Below are positions 23,868-34,046 of a stretch of DNA of 64,000 bases, one piece after another. Positions within the stretch are counted from its first letter, which is position 1. Every line of letters starts with the position of its first letter. The notes under the pieces were generated by a model. It had not been told where the DNA came from. It worked only from the letters and a program-made list of their open reading frames with translations, and searched no databases. Both the position numbers and the translations under genes were made by a program. Source of the DNA: Xylaria sp. FL1777. Its lineage: Eukaryota; Ascomycota; Sordariomycetes; Xylariales; Xylariaceae. The DNA is taken from positions 184,346 through 248,345 of the forward strand of contig MU400569.1 of NCBI GenBank assembly GCA_022578965.1, read 5' to 3'.

Positions 23868-26615
23868 ATGCCGCCTGTGCCGACCCTGTCTGCACCATCG
23901 CCCATCCTCGAAGTCCCTCCACATACCACTCCGCGGCTCATTCATACCCTCAAGCATGAGAGCTCGGTTCTCACCCTCGTCGTCGGTGACGATAGCATCT
24001 ATGCTGGCACTCAGAATGGCGAGATCCTCGTCTGGTCTCTCGCAGCCTTCCAGCCCGTTCACCGCATCCAGGCACATAAGCGGAGCGTCATGAGCCTCTT
24101 CCTCTCCGATGACCGGTCTCTGCTTTTTTCGAGCGCCAGCGACCCCATTGTCAACGTCTGGTGCCCCCGGACTATGGAACGTCTTTATGAGATCTACAGC
24201 ACCAACGATTCCTTCGGCGATATCTTCTCTGTCGCCTACTCCTCGCAGTACGAGACCGTTTACTATGGAGCCCAGAATACGTCTATCCAGTGGGCTAGTC
24301 TTAAAGACCCTGACCGCCGCGTATCTAACGATTCTGCACGACATCCTGATCGCCGAAACCACCGCTTCTTCGATTCAAGAGCCATTGGCGGCACGAGCAC
24401 CCCTCGACCCACTGACGAGCGCTACGAGCTGATTCCCCGGCCCCATACCGTACTCGAGACTGATAAGCGGGCTAATAAGATGTTTGCGCACTTTGGCTAT
24501 GTTTATTGTATGCTTATAACAAATGGCGCCACCGAGTATGCGAAACCGGAAGATGACATACTTATTTCTGGCGGTGGCGACGGCACTATCAAAGCCTGGA
24601 AACTCGGTGGTAAGGAAATTGGTCCAGACGGCTTTGAAACGGGCCTCCAGGAGATCATGGTTCTCGGCGAGGACGATGCTAACTCTGTTATGTCCATTTC
24701 TGTTGATGGCTCATTTTTATATAGTGGTAAACTGGACGGGGTCATTGAGCTCTGGGACCTAGACACAAGGCAGAAGTTAAGGGTCATCAAGGCTCACAAG
24801 GGAGATGTTATGTCTATTCATATGAGTTGGGGCTACCTATGGAGCGCCGCCCGCTCCGGAACTGTCAGCGTAAGTCCATCCCATCCCATCCCATCCCATC
24901 TTTCCCTGATCCTGTTCATTACATTGACACCGCTATACACCTAGAAACACAGCACGGCCCATTATGGGAAATATGAGCCAGAAGCATCGCAAGAAGTCAG
25001 CCAAAAGTACCAATGCTTGACACAATGGAAGGCGCACAATGGCAAAATCCTGTCATCTGCTGTCACCACATACGAGGGTAAAGAACTCTACATATCCGGG
25101 GCTAATGACAACAATGTGGCGATTTGGTTACTTCCCGGCCAATCGTCCCCCGAACAACCTACCCCACAACACCACGAGGATATGATGATCACGTCTTTAC
25201 GTGAGTTCGTTTCCTACAAAACCGTCTCCTCCCGGGTCGAGTATGCCGAAGACTGCCGTAGAGGCGCCTCGTTTCTCCTCAGCCTCTTCAAGAAGCTAGG
25301 TGGTGATGTTGAAATGCTGAGTGCGGACGATAAGCTTCATCATCCTGTTGTTCTCGCCAAGTTTGGTGGCAAGGCGCTGCCAGCAGGGCAGAGAAAAAGA
25401 ATTATGTTTTACGGACATTATGACGTTGTTCCAGCAGACCCTAAGAAGGGAAAGTGGGAAAACGACCCTTTCCAGCTTACCGGACTCAATGGATACCTCT
25501 ATGGCCGCGGCGCTAGTGATAATAAGGGACCAATCATGGCTGCTTTGTATGCAGTCACAGATCTGATGCAGGCGAAGTCTCTAGATTCCGATATCGTGTT
25601 TCTGATTGAAGGACAAGAGGAATCTGGGTCTCGCGGCTTCAAGGAAACGATACGCAAATATAAAGAACGTATAGGCCGTATTGATTACATCCTATTGGCC
25701 AACAGTTATTGGTTAGATGACGAGACGCCCTGTCTGACCTACGGTTTGCGAGGCGTTATGCACGCCACTGTGTGTGTTGAGTCCAAGAACCCCGACCTTC
25801 ATTCCGGTGTCGACGGCTCGTACATGGTCAACGAACCCCTTTCGGATCTAATGATGTTGCTTGCCAAGCTAAAGGGCCCTCGAAATCGCGTCATGCTCCC
25901 CGGATTTTACGACGGGATCTTACCTTTAACACCCGAAGAGGAGGCTCGGTACGACGATATCTTGTCAGTGCTCATGGCACAAGGCAAAAGTGGGGATCGT
26001 ATTTCCGCAGAAACTCTGAAAGCTAATCTAATGGCTCGATGGCGAGAGCCGAATCTAACGCACCATAAGGTGAAAGTCTCGGGTCCAGACGGAAGCTTGA
26101 TTAGTAGCCATGCCAGCGCGAAGATCAGCGTGCGGCTAGTTCCTGGCCAAAGAGTCGAGGAGGTTACTAGCTCTCTCACCTCTGTCCTGGAACGAGAGTT
26201 TGAGAATCTCGAGTCTGGTAATAAACTCAGCATTGAGATAGACGAGCAGGCGGAGCCGTGGCTAGGTGACCCGGGTAGTTATATATTCCGCACCCTGGAG
26301 GAAGCGGTATTAAAAGCATGGGATCCCCTGTTCGCGAGGAGGTCTAGCCTCCATAGTTCTTCCCCGACGGCGACAAATGGACTACCAGTAACTAAGAAAA
26401 ATGGAAACTGTCCAAAACTCGGCCGGCCGCTCTACATTAGAGAAGGCGGTTCTATCCCCGCAATCAGATTCCTTGAAAAGGAATTCAATGCCCCAGCCGC
26501 GCATCTTCCATGCGGTCAGGCGTCGGATTCGGCTCATCTTGTCAACGAGAGGCTTCGTGTGTTGAATCTCTTAAAAAGTCGAGAGATATTTAGATATATG
26601 TTTCAGAAACTGTAA
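23868..26615 (+). CDS. DUG2: DUG2-type glutathione-degradation protein (WD40 + M20 metallopeptidase)
   Basis: Two exons, 23868-24869 and 24945-26615, with a 75-nt intron holding CCCAT repeats, giving 890 aa (yeast Dug2p is of similar size). With Dug3 the yeast protein forms the gamma-glutamyl-removing complex that starts cytosolic glutathione breakdown. Residues about 20-395 are WD40 repeats (SVLTLVVGDDSIYAGTQNGE, RSVMSLFLSDDRSLLFSSAS, DDILISGGGDGTIKAWKLGG, GANDNNVAIW). From about residue 415 comes an M20 dipeptidase domain with metal-site motifs GHYDVVPAD (His about 492), YGRGASDNKG (Asp about 526), EGQEESGS, and NPDLHSGVDGS in the dimerisation lid. The ordered fusion of the two domains is diagnostic. 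It is convergent with the proline-rich gene. Confidence 0.95.
24876..24900. repeat. CCCAT pentanucleotide repeat in the DUG2 intron
   Basis: About five tandem CCCAT units directly after the intron donor. They lie entirely within the intron, so they do not alter the protein. Confidence 0.7.
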
Positions 26616-26939
26616 AAGGACAGTGCTTGCATCAGTTTACTTTGAGGCTGGATTACATGATACTCGAAATGTTCGAATCTGTGGTTGTCACGTACAAACT
26701 GGGGAGTTTGAGGTGTTTACTGGTCTTGCACGGAGCGATATCGATACCCGTTTACATGCGATAGAAAGTTGCCAAGCAGCGATGAAAGTTGAAGTCTTAG
26801 AGCCATGAAGCGAACAAAATATCATCGTCTATTATTAAAGTGTTTATAATTATGAGGAATGTTGGGATCGCTCCCCTGTTGGTGGTTAAACTTGTTGTCT
26901 ACTGTATTCATGACCCCTAATAAAAATCAACAACAGACC
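26616..26939. other. Convergent 3' spacer
   Basis: About 320 bp after the DUG2 stop. A 61-codon frame at 26623-26808 has no recognisable content and looks like chance. Confidence 0.45.
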
Positions 26940-27726
26940 TTAACGCTCTCGTCTGTAGCGTCTATGAGATCCTGATGGCGACTTGTCCTCGCGCACATAG
27001 TTATCCCTGCTTCTCCCAAATAACCATCCCGGAAACAGGAAGCATCTTCGAAAACCTCGCAGCATGCCTCGATTCTTGTGCCCGCGACCATCCTCCTTAC
27101 CCCTTCCACTGCTCCCGAATCTGCCACCGTCCGTGCCCCGATCATGTCTTTCCTGTCTCCGACTCCGTCGATGCGAACCCCCTGACCCGCCTCTGATCTT
27201 CGCCTCGATATACAAGGAGGTAGGCCGGCTTTGATCATCGCCAACTTGTCCCAGCTCGTGTTGGAACTGTTCACTGAAGATTTGAATTTCCCCTTGAGCG
27301 TATCTTGGTCGTCGCGTCACAGAGCCTTTGTTCCCAACTACCGCGACGATTGAATACCGCTCTGGCCCCTCTCGGCCTGCTCCATCATGCACATCTCGGC
27401 CTCGGCCCGAGTTGATGTTGGGTATGTGGTTGGGGACACTCTGGGGGCGATCGATGTTCGTGCCTAAAAGACCGTTTCTAGTGGGGCTTCTGGGCTGAGG
27501 CGCGGTCGTTGTTTCATGCTGTTGTGTACTCGGTCGCGCGGGGGAGACATGTTGGCGATCACTAGGGGTTGGCTCATTGTTTCTCCTACTGTCGTCATAC
27601 GTCGATGACGATGGCCGTGGTATGCCGCCGGACACTGCCCAATCGGGATCTTCGCGTTGGATTTGAGATGTTCCGCTACGGCGCGGACTGGGTGTTGGCC
27701 TTGTTGGTGCTGGTGCTGGAGGCTGG

Positions 27727-27758
<32 letters not shown>

Positions 27759-27950
27759 TGAGGGTGACAATTGGGATGGCGACGCCCAACCGAAACTTGA
27801 ACGCGGATGAGGCGGTCGAAAGAATATCACCTTGCTCCCATCTGACCATTCGATAGTAATGGAGCTGCGTTTCGACCTGAGGCTCTCCTCACTTCCCTCG
27901 TTGGAGTCCGTTGGATGACGTCTTCGAGAAGAGGGCGAGGTGGGTTCCAT
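26940..27950 (-). CDS. Proline- and arginine-rich hypothetical protein
   Basis: A single 336-aa frame with the ATG at 27950. Residues 1-60 are Ser/Arg-rich with one ordered-looking strand (SSITIEWSDGSKVIFFRPP). Residues about 62-90 are a nearly pure proline run encoded by a GGC/GGT (CCG/CCA) microsatellite at about 27725-27765. The rest is rich in Arg, Gly, Ser and Gln, with RGGSGGSHRRSRR and a basic C-terminus. Such composition is typical of intrinsically disordered proteins that bind RNA or SH3/WW domains; no domain can be named. Length and lack of stops favour a real gene, though low complexity can keep frames open by chance. Confidence 0.55.
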
Positions 27951-28817
27951 GTCAGATAGATATCAGAGTCAAATGAGCAAGGTAGAAGTTTGACGAGACT
28001 GGGAGCGAGCGTGTATTCTGACCCTGCAAATAATTGCCATTTGATCAAGCTGAAGTCACAGCAGGCAATTATATGTACGCTGTTCTCCGTTTGCGCAGGA
28101 CGGAACATGGGTCTGTCTGCTGGATGTAGAACACTCCATCACCGCCATAAGTCCTGTGGTTTCAGACAAAGCATTCATTTATGCTGGCGAAGGGTGAGAA
28201 ACGGCGGCGAGACAGAGACTCAGTTCTCATCTTTGTTGATGTTTGTCAAGCTGGTCCATTCGCCAAAGGTGCGGTGGTTTTAGTCTCTCCTGCAATACCT
28301 GCCGTGTCAGATGCGCCTATTGTTTTCCCGATGAAAGGCTGATACTTTAGATAATGCAGCTTTCCGTGGCTCGACAAAACGACCCATCCTCCAGCATACA
28401 CTCACTGGGCAGGTTGTCAAATAGTGGAAGTCTTGATCTTGATAAGGTTTCGAGAGCAGGCATGCTCTGTGCCTGCTTCAATTTTCTTTGGCCCAGCGAC
28501 TTGCCTTTCGATTTTACCATGTCGAGGGTTCCTAATTCAGAGCAGAAGCCTCAACAGCGCTTGCAAAAACTGAAGTTATCGGCGCCATGATCATTCGCGT
28601 TTTGGTGGAACAGCCTTTACACTCTAGAGGCGAAAGCGGCCAGGGAGCTTGAATACTAATGAACAAAACATACGGCAGCCTCCGCTACCTAGTCACCTAG
28701 GTCATCACTTACTGGCATATACCTCACTTGAATCAGTTTCTTTCTCGTCTATCACCTTGCTGCGCCTCGAAATCTTTTCTTCACAGTAAGAATAGCAAGT
28801 ATAATCGCCAGCCAACC
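27951..28817. other. Divergent promoter region
   Basis: Spacer between two divergent genes. A 78-codon frame at 28354-28590 and a TAGTCACCTAGG motif near 28690 are the only notable content. Confidence 0.45.
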
Positions 28818-29561
28818 ATGATGTCGTCCTCGGTCACCAATCATGTTGCTTGGCTCGACGGAAATTCTACATCGCAACAGAGCCTCCTTGACTCAACTCA
28901 ACTCGACTGGCCTCTAACTACCACTGGGCAATATAGAAAGATCTCTGAGATCAGCACTACTGGTATAATTATGGTGTGCAAGAGTCTTCCCGGTGTAGCG
29001 TTTATAGGGCCTGACAAGTATACACGAATATATCGCATCAAACATCGAAAATATCAACCAATATTGCCAAAGTTATTTCTTCACATAGGACCAAGCCATT
29101 CTTCACCAGTTTGGGCGACTTACGAAGCTATTACTCTTCGCAAAGCACGGATCGAAATACCCCGACCTTGTGAATCGACCGTGGACGGGGTAATTGAGGT
29201 CAGTCGGAAGAGTGATGGGAGAAGGAACAAGTACGTCTTTACAATGATGATTGAGGGTCGCAAAGAGACTTTCGGATGGAGACGCAGCAAGAACGCAATG
29301 ATCAAGAACCTGGGGCTGTCTCACAATGGGTATAAGCTAGCCCGGCTGACGGAGGGTACGCATTCTTCTTCATATGGCACTGGGCCTAAGACGAGCGATC
29401 GGATGCAGGTCGTCGCTCTAGCCGGTAGATCTCATCATGTAGTTCCGCGTTGCATGGCCCTCCGATACCTCACTTCGTTCGGAAATGAGTGGGAAGTGGT
29501 CTCGCTCGTTACCCTTCTTGCCTTCTGGCTATGGGATCGCAAGCGTATGATGAGAGTCTAG
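28818..29561 (+). CDS. Tubby/LURP-one-like hypothetical protein
   Basis: A single frame of 247 aa from the first in-frame ATG at 28818 (two ATGs in tandem); the frame is open further upstream to 28728 but with no ATG. The middle reads LRKARIEIPRPCESTVDGV, then VFTMMIEGRKETFGWRRSKN and NLGLSHNGYKLARL, and the end EWEVVSLVTLLAFWLWDRKR. This ordering (basic strands, EGRxExFxWR, GYKLxRL, then a final Ala/Leu-rich helix) resembles the fungal tubby C-terminal-like/LURP-one domain, a beta-barrel around a hydrophobic helix. I place it there by pattern only. No signal peptide is seen. Function is unknown; relatives bind membranes or lipids. Confidence 0.6.
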   Translation: MMSSSVTNHVAWLDGNSTSQQSLLDSTQLDWPLTTTGQYRKISEISTTGIIMVCKSLPGVAFIGPDKYTRIYRIKHRKYQPILPKLFLHIGPSHSSPVWATYEAITLRKARIEIPRPCESTVDGVIEVSRKSDGRRNKYVFTMMIEGRKETFGWRRSKNAMIKNLGLSHNGYKLARLTEGTHSSSYGTGPKTSDRMQVVALAGRSHHVVPRCMALRYLTSFGNEWEVVSLVTLLAFWLWDRKRMMRV

Positions 29562-30575
29562 CCAGCAGAGACACTGGTGTTACCTAGGATATCCGCCCAC
29601 TGGCTACTCTTCATGTATGCCAAGACGGAAGCATTCATTCTCATGTTACCTAAAGTCCTTCTCACCCTGAGTTTAACAATAAAATTACTCACGCTTCATG
29701 CAAGGTCCAATCATGCAAGAGACATAGCATTGAGAGACGTCATGCTGTTGAAACTGATTGAGGTTACCAAAATGATGGCAGATGAGATATTGTTTAAGAC
29801 ACACCACATATTCGAAAACCTACACTCTTTAGAGTCGTCGGGCGCAATGCGATCAATAACTTTCCAGCCCACCGCAATAATTCCAGTGATATTAACGCCT
29901 ATTACATCATGCTCAGTCGATCCCCAAGTGCCTAGATGCATCGCCTGGTCCTTCAGCAGGCGGGGGAATCGCCTAAGTATAGAATTGTTAAGCGATTTAA
30001 TTGGAGTACGGCCATTGCGCTTAGGTAATGGCTGCTGTGCCCGACCATCGTGTACGTTGATCTCTCGTGATATTGGTTGGCCTAGCAAAATAGCGCCAAT
30101 TGCAGCGCCCTCGCAAGTTATAACAATGCAACGTTCCGGTCAATGTATGATGATCTCTGAAATAGCCATGCTATAATGATCTAAAAAAAAACGCCCAGAT
30201 CCCCTCTTCTGGTCGCAGCGATTGATAAATTTAATTAGACAAGCGACTTCACCATCGTGTTTGGAAGGCTTGGCGAGATGTTGTCATGGTCCCCTGGAAT
30301 ACGAGCTTGAAGACTGATGGATGTAGACTAGGCCTGTCTCCACAAACGCACGTCAGCACGAGACATGAAATGAAAGAGCTCGTATGTCGGTATCGCCATC
30401 CTAATTAGACATCACGAGGTAAGCAGAGACTACAGCTAAGACCTCTAGGTGGCACTGCATGGACTCACTGAGCGCCGCTCAGTGAGCGGTGAGCACGCTG
30501 GATGAACTGCGCTGTAGGACCAGAGACCAGACTTTACGTAGGCATCGTAGAGAAAACCAGAGATGAATCGACTCA
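29562..30575. other. Intergenic, unresolved open frames and a palindrome
   Basis: About 1 kb. Between roughly 29577 and 30176 both strands keep a long frame open (199 codons plus, 125 codons minus), but neither shows a recognisable domain or a good ATG context. The palindrome at 30464-30486 is listed separately. Confidence 0.4.
30464..30486. promoter_or_regulatory. Perfect 11-bp-arm palindrome upstream of the secreted protein gene
   Basis: Arms CTCACTGAGCG and CGCTCAGTGAG are exact reverse complements separated by one base. It lies about 240 nt upstream of the ATG at 30724 and 90 nt upstream of a TATA box. It could be a dimeric transcription-factor site or a relic hairpin; the sequence alone does not decide. 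Confidence 0.5.
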
Positions 30576-30583
30576 TATATAAA
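30576..30583 (+). promoter_or_regulatory. TATA box of the small secreted protein gene
   Basis: TATATAAA about 140 nt before the ATG, followed by a CT/CA-rich leader typical of strongly expressed fungal genes. Confidence 0.5.
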
Positions 30584-30723
30584 CGATGAGATGTCCAGCG
30601 GTTCTCTAGGCTTTCATCTCAGCATCACCCAGATCCTCAACACTCATATCAAAGCTCACTTACATCTCACAAGAAGTTAACTCAAACAATCCACCCACAT
30701 ATAACATCATACTATCGATCAAG

Positions 30724-31146
30724 ATGCAGTTCACCACCGCCGCCATCACCGCCATACTCTCAGCCAGCAGCGTCTTCGCTGCCCCAACCGCCACAGCCGC
30801 CATCCCCAATTGGACCATAACTGGCATTAACCGCGTCTGCAACGCCGGCGACACAAGCTGCACATGGTCCTTCGGGATCAACACGAACACCGGCGCGGCC
30901 GCAACGCCGTGTAGCTTCGTGATCACGGGCTCCCCGGCCAGCCACAGCGACACCAGCGGAACGAAGGCCTGCGGCAACTTCGGTGTCACGGCGGGCTGGA
31001 GCGGCCAGTTCGGCCCCGGCTTCACCACCCTCGCCGTCCACAACAACGCCAATGGCCAGATCGCTTGGCCCGCTTACACCGATGCCGAGCTCGCTGGTGG
31101 CCAGGTCGTCTCCCCCGACAAGAGCTGGGCTGTTACGCAGCTGTAG
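30724..31146 (+). CDS. Small secreted cysteine-containing protein (candidate effector)
   Basis: A single exon of 140 aa. The signal peptide MQFTTAAITAILSASSVFA ends before APTATAAIP, a clean cleavage context. The mature part has exactly four cysteines (Cys39, 46, 63 and 83), enough for two disulfides, and the pattern NRVCNAGDTSCTWSF, TPCSFVITG and GFTTLAVHNNANGQ, which resembles a widespread family of fungal secreted proteins of about 140-160 aa with a beta-sandwich look. Codon third positions are strongly C-biased, consistent with high expression. It has a good TATA box and leader upstream. The role is not established; small secreted proteins like this are commonly host-interaction or surface proteins. 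Confidence 0.85.
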   Translation: MQFTTAAITAILSASSVFAAPTATAAIPNWTITGINRVCNAGDTSCTWSFGINTNTGAAATPCSFVITGSPASHSDTSGTKACGNFGVTAGWSGQFGPGFTTLAVHNNANGQIAWPAYTDAELAGGQVVSPDKSWAVTQL

Positions 31147-31831
31147 ATGACGTCTCGGACCATCACTCTTTTTGTACTTGTTTAGAAGGGGCCTCCTTGA
31201 CGGTTCGAGAAAAAGGAGAGCAGGCGGAATAGCATGTATATAAAGAACCTCTATTAATATTAATCAAATGGCTACCTCTTACTCTATATTCTCCATGCCA
31301 ACGATAATGATGTATGTCCTCTGCAATTTTAGAAATGGAATTGCTTCTATAATCTCTACCTAGTTTTGTTTTATTTTTCTTTTAATGTTAATTTTAAGTT
31401 TTCTGTTCCCATTACTACGTGACGCAGAAAACCTCTAGCTGTAAGAAATAAACCAAACAGTTAAAGGGGAAACTTTTGATATTGAAATGGAGCAGTGGGA
31501 CTACACCAAGTCCACTGTATACTCCGAATGCAAGGAGATAAGTCATAACCTACGCATCCAAGCAATTAAGTAATGTATGAATTGGGGAATAAAACGATCA
31601 ATTAAAGCACAATATACTAATACAAAATAAAACGACCGTAGCTGTCCTCCGTGATGATGTTCGTATCCTTGAAGTCAATGCTTCCAAATCTAGCGCAGCA
31701 CTTATACCCTTATTCCCACTATATGACTCACTCAGCCTAGACTTACTCTACTTCCATATAGAGTCTAAGGGTATAAAGTATCTGAAGGAAAGCTAAGGCG
31801 AAAGTGCCAGTTCCAATATCCAGCTACATCA
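31147..31831. other. Intergenic, AT-rich 3' region
   Basis: No gene seen. A weak inverted pair (TTATACCCTTA near 31707 and TAAGGGTATAA near 31767) may mark an old element. Confidence 0.45.
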
Positions 31832-32830
31832 CTATCCACCCCCCTCGTCCTGCCTGAAGCTTGCAACTAACTGATCAATCACACGGTCAAGAACTAATGA
31901 CCCTAATGTGATCATAGTCAACTTGTTGTTCTGTAGCTGTGGACTCCGTTGCTGTTGCTCAGTTAGAAACCTGAATAGAATTTGGTTCCCGTTAGCCGAC
32001 CAGAAATCTCGCAGCACCCAGACCACAGTCTCGACCTCTCCGGAGATAGTCTCAAGCGACGGCGGGTTAAGACCTGGAAATACGATTTCCCAGATCAACA
32101 GCCACTGAACCTCTCGCGAAGCCCTAGGGTCGGCTCGCTGAGCGAGCTGTTGCATTTGTAAAACCGAAATTCCTTCGGGGCGTGGTTTACCCGAGGACGT
32201 ACAAAATTTGAGACGAATGTGATTTTCCCAGTCCTCGGTTAAGCTAAAGGTTTCGTAGCAAATCGGGCAATACGAGGGTTGGCGATGAGCGGCCCAAAGG
32301 TGTCGCTTGACATCCCGGATTTCTCGCATATCAGTGCCCGTCAAGCAGCTGAGATGTCTCTCTTTCTGGCGGAGATAGTATGGGCACACAAAATGATGCT
32401 CCATAATCGTCGACGTGCCCCCAACGACAACTTCTTCCTCAACTGTTTCCGGTTCCCGCCCGATCTCCGCATTTTTATCCGAAAAGAAAGTTCTGAGCCG
32501 TTTTCTGGATCTCTCTGGCAAGCTCCAGAAGATGTTCCCTTTGGATCTGTCTCTGAAGAGCGAGATGGTGAAGAGAAACATCTTTAATACAATCCTTGCA
32601 AGCTCTCTCGCCTGGCTCGCAAGATCCTCAGTGATGCTGGTATTAGGCGTTCGCGATGGTGGGATGTCGAACAAGTAAGCCTCATCCTCATCCTCGCTAT
32701 AGGAATCTTCCGATCCGGATCCAAGCCGAGGAACTAAGGACTCCCTAACGCAAAGTGATTCTAGGCCTGAAGGCTGGGTAGTCGTCGTGGGCTCGGACGG
32801 TATAGAACCGCTCTGGCCATGCACCCGCAT
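31832..32830 (-). CDS. Fungal C2H2-type zinc-binding family protein, paralogue A
   Basis: A single exon of 332 aa. The first 140 residues are Ser/Glu-rich and acidic. The core is FVCPYYLRQKERHLSC (Cys149, Cys162), then IRDVKRHLWAAHRQPSYCPICYETF (His177, His182, Cys188, Cys191) and NHIRLKFC (His204, Cys210): two adjacent zinc-finger-like units of the sort found in a large fungal C2H2-type family. It is followed by EVQWLLIWEIVFPGLNPPSL, the family's conserved block after the fingers. Family members are unstudied; nuclear or nucleic-acid roles are only guessed. It is one of three paralogues within 6.5 kb, in the same orientation as the second one. Confidence 0.8.
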   Translation of the reverse strand: MRVHGQSGSIPSEPTTTTQPSGLESLCVRESLVPRLGSGSEDSYSEDEDEAYLFDIPPSRTPNTSITEDLASQARELARIVLKMFLFTISLFRDRSKGNIFWSLPERSRKRLRTFFSDKNAEIGREPETVEEEVVVGGTSTIMEHHFVCPYYLRQKERHLSCLTGTDMREIRDVKRHLWAAHRQPSYCPICYETFSLTEDWENHIRLKFCTSSGKPRPEGISVLQMQQLAQRADPRASREVQWLLIWEIVFPGLNPPSLETISGEVETVVWVLRDFWSANGNQILFRFLTEQQQRSPQLQNNKLTMITLGSLVLDRVIDQLVASFRQDEGGG

Positions 32831-33565
32831 TCTGCTTTTCTTTATGAACTAATTGATGATAATACGCCGCCTCTGAGATTAAGGCGGAGCCTGTGAAAGA
32901 AATCATTGTGCCTATAGAGAAATGCGTATGTTCCAGATGTAGATAGACACGCATATATAAGGTAGATAGACACGCATATGTAAGATAAGGTTGCGATGTA
33001 TCTTCTGTGGCAAGGGACACATCAGCAAAAAAGCTCTAATTTGGATGGGCACTTGCGGTTGGTGTGCACCAACTTTCATCAGCACAACTGCGCCGCGTAA
33101 AGCCTGTGCCTAAGTGCATCGAAATGAAGCGCGGGGTGCGCCCATGCGTGTGGCACCTGCGGTGGCAGATAGGTCGCGACCAGTCAAAATGGATAGCGAT
33201 TGCATTATAGCGGGTGAGCAGCAGCGAAACCCAATATAAGTGGGGGCGTGGCACGGGTAGGCACCGTAGGCTACTAAAATAGGTACTTAACTGAGTAGCT
33301 GAATTTGTCTCTCTAATCGTTAGAACGCAAAGACAGCTCTTTTATTGTTCTTCTACACCGAAAAACGGCTACGTAATATTTAATGAATCTGAAGGCCAAA
33401 GAATGTAGCCTACACTATTACGATCTTGTCGCGTAGATGTGTATATATGCTTAGTCATATAGAAGTTGACCACATCTAAGTTTCAGAAGCTACCTACTGG
33501 ATACCGAGCCAAGAAAACGTAGACCAATTAAAAAGCTATGAACCGGGACCAGCCCGCTTGGTCTA

Positions 33566-33803
33566 CAGGTCTACAGGATGATAATCCTGTAGCGTCATGC
33601 TAGATGCTAAGAAAGAAAGAGTACCGTTAATCACAAGGCTGGCATATAATTCATGTAGAAAATTAGCTGTTGATCAGTCTCGAGGCCTTTTTGCCACTTC
33701 GTAGCCCTTGTTCAACAAGTAGATATAGAAAACTTTCCTACCAAAAACCCCTGCCGGTACAAGTCTTAGCGCGACGCTACAGGATTATCATCCTGTAGAC
33801 CTG
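33566..33803. mobile_element. MITE-like element, 238 bp, 31-bp perfect TIRs, TA flanks
   Basis: The left end 33566-33596 and right end 33773-33803 are exact reverse complements, starting CAGGTCTACAGG. TA dinucleotides flank both sides (33564-33565 and 33804-33805), fitting a TA target-site duplication as made by Tc1/mariner or pogo-type transposases. The repeats extend imperfectly inwards; the two differences next to the perfect part are transitions. Each TIR holds its own nested palindrome (CTACAGGAT/ATCCTGTAG). There is no coding capacity, so it must depend on a transposase elsewhere. Confidence 0.85.
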
Positions 33804-33820
33804 TATGTCAGTGGTCCATC

Positions 33821-33846
33821 AGCCACCACCAGCCACCACCAGCCAC
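33821..33846. repeat. AGCCACCACC tandem, about 2.6 copies
   Basis: Two full 10-bp units and part of a third directly to the right of the MITE. Confidence 0.7.
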
Positions 33847-34046
33847 AGGCACAATTCGCCCCACCAATACCTTGTATTACTCGGACTAACCGCTAGGAGC
33901 CATCCCGAAAGATGTGCCGAAGCCGGATAAAAACGTCCCCGCTAACTGCTCGTCACCACTACCAATACCACCAATACCCCTCCAAAAGCTAACTGCATAA
34001 ACTTATCCCTCTGTTCCCAATGTATTCTATCGTATGATAGCCACCG

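Larger units (their letters stand above)
32831..34046. other. Intergenic spacer holding a MITE
   Basis: About 1.2 kb between paralogues A and B. It contains the inverted-repeat element at 33566-33803 and, just after it, a short AGCCACCACC tandem (33821-33846). No gene is supported. Confidence 0.6.

Noticed and set aside
31700..31780. Weak inverted pair TTATACCCTTA / TAAGGGTATAA
   Set aside because: Arms of only about 11 bp in AT-rich DNA with no target duplication; not enough to call an element.
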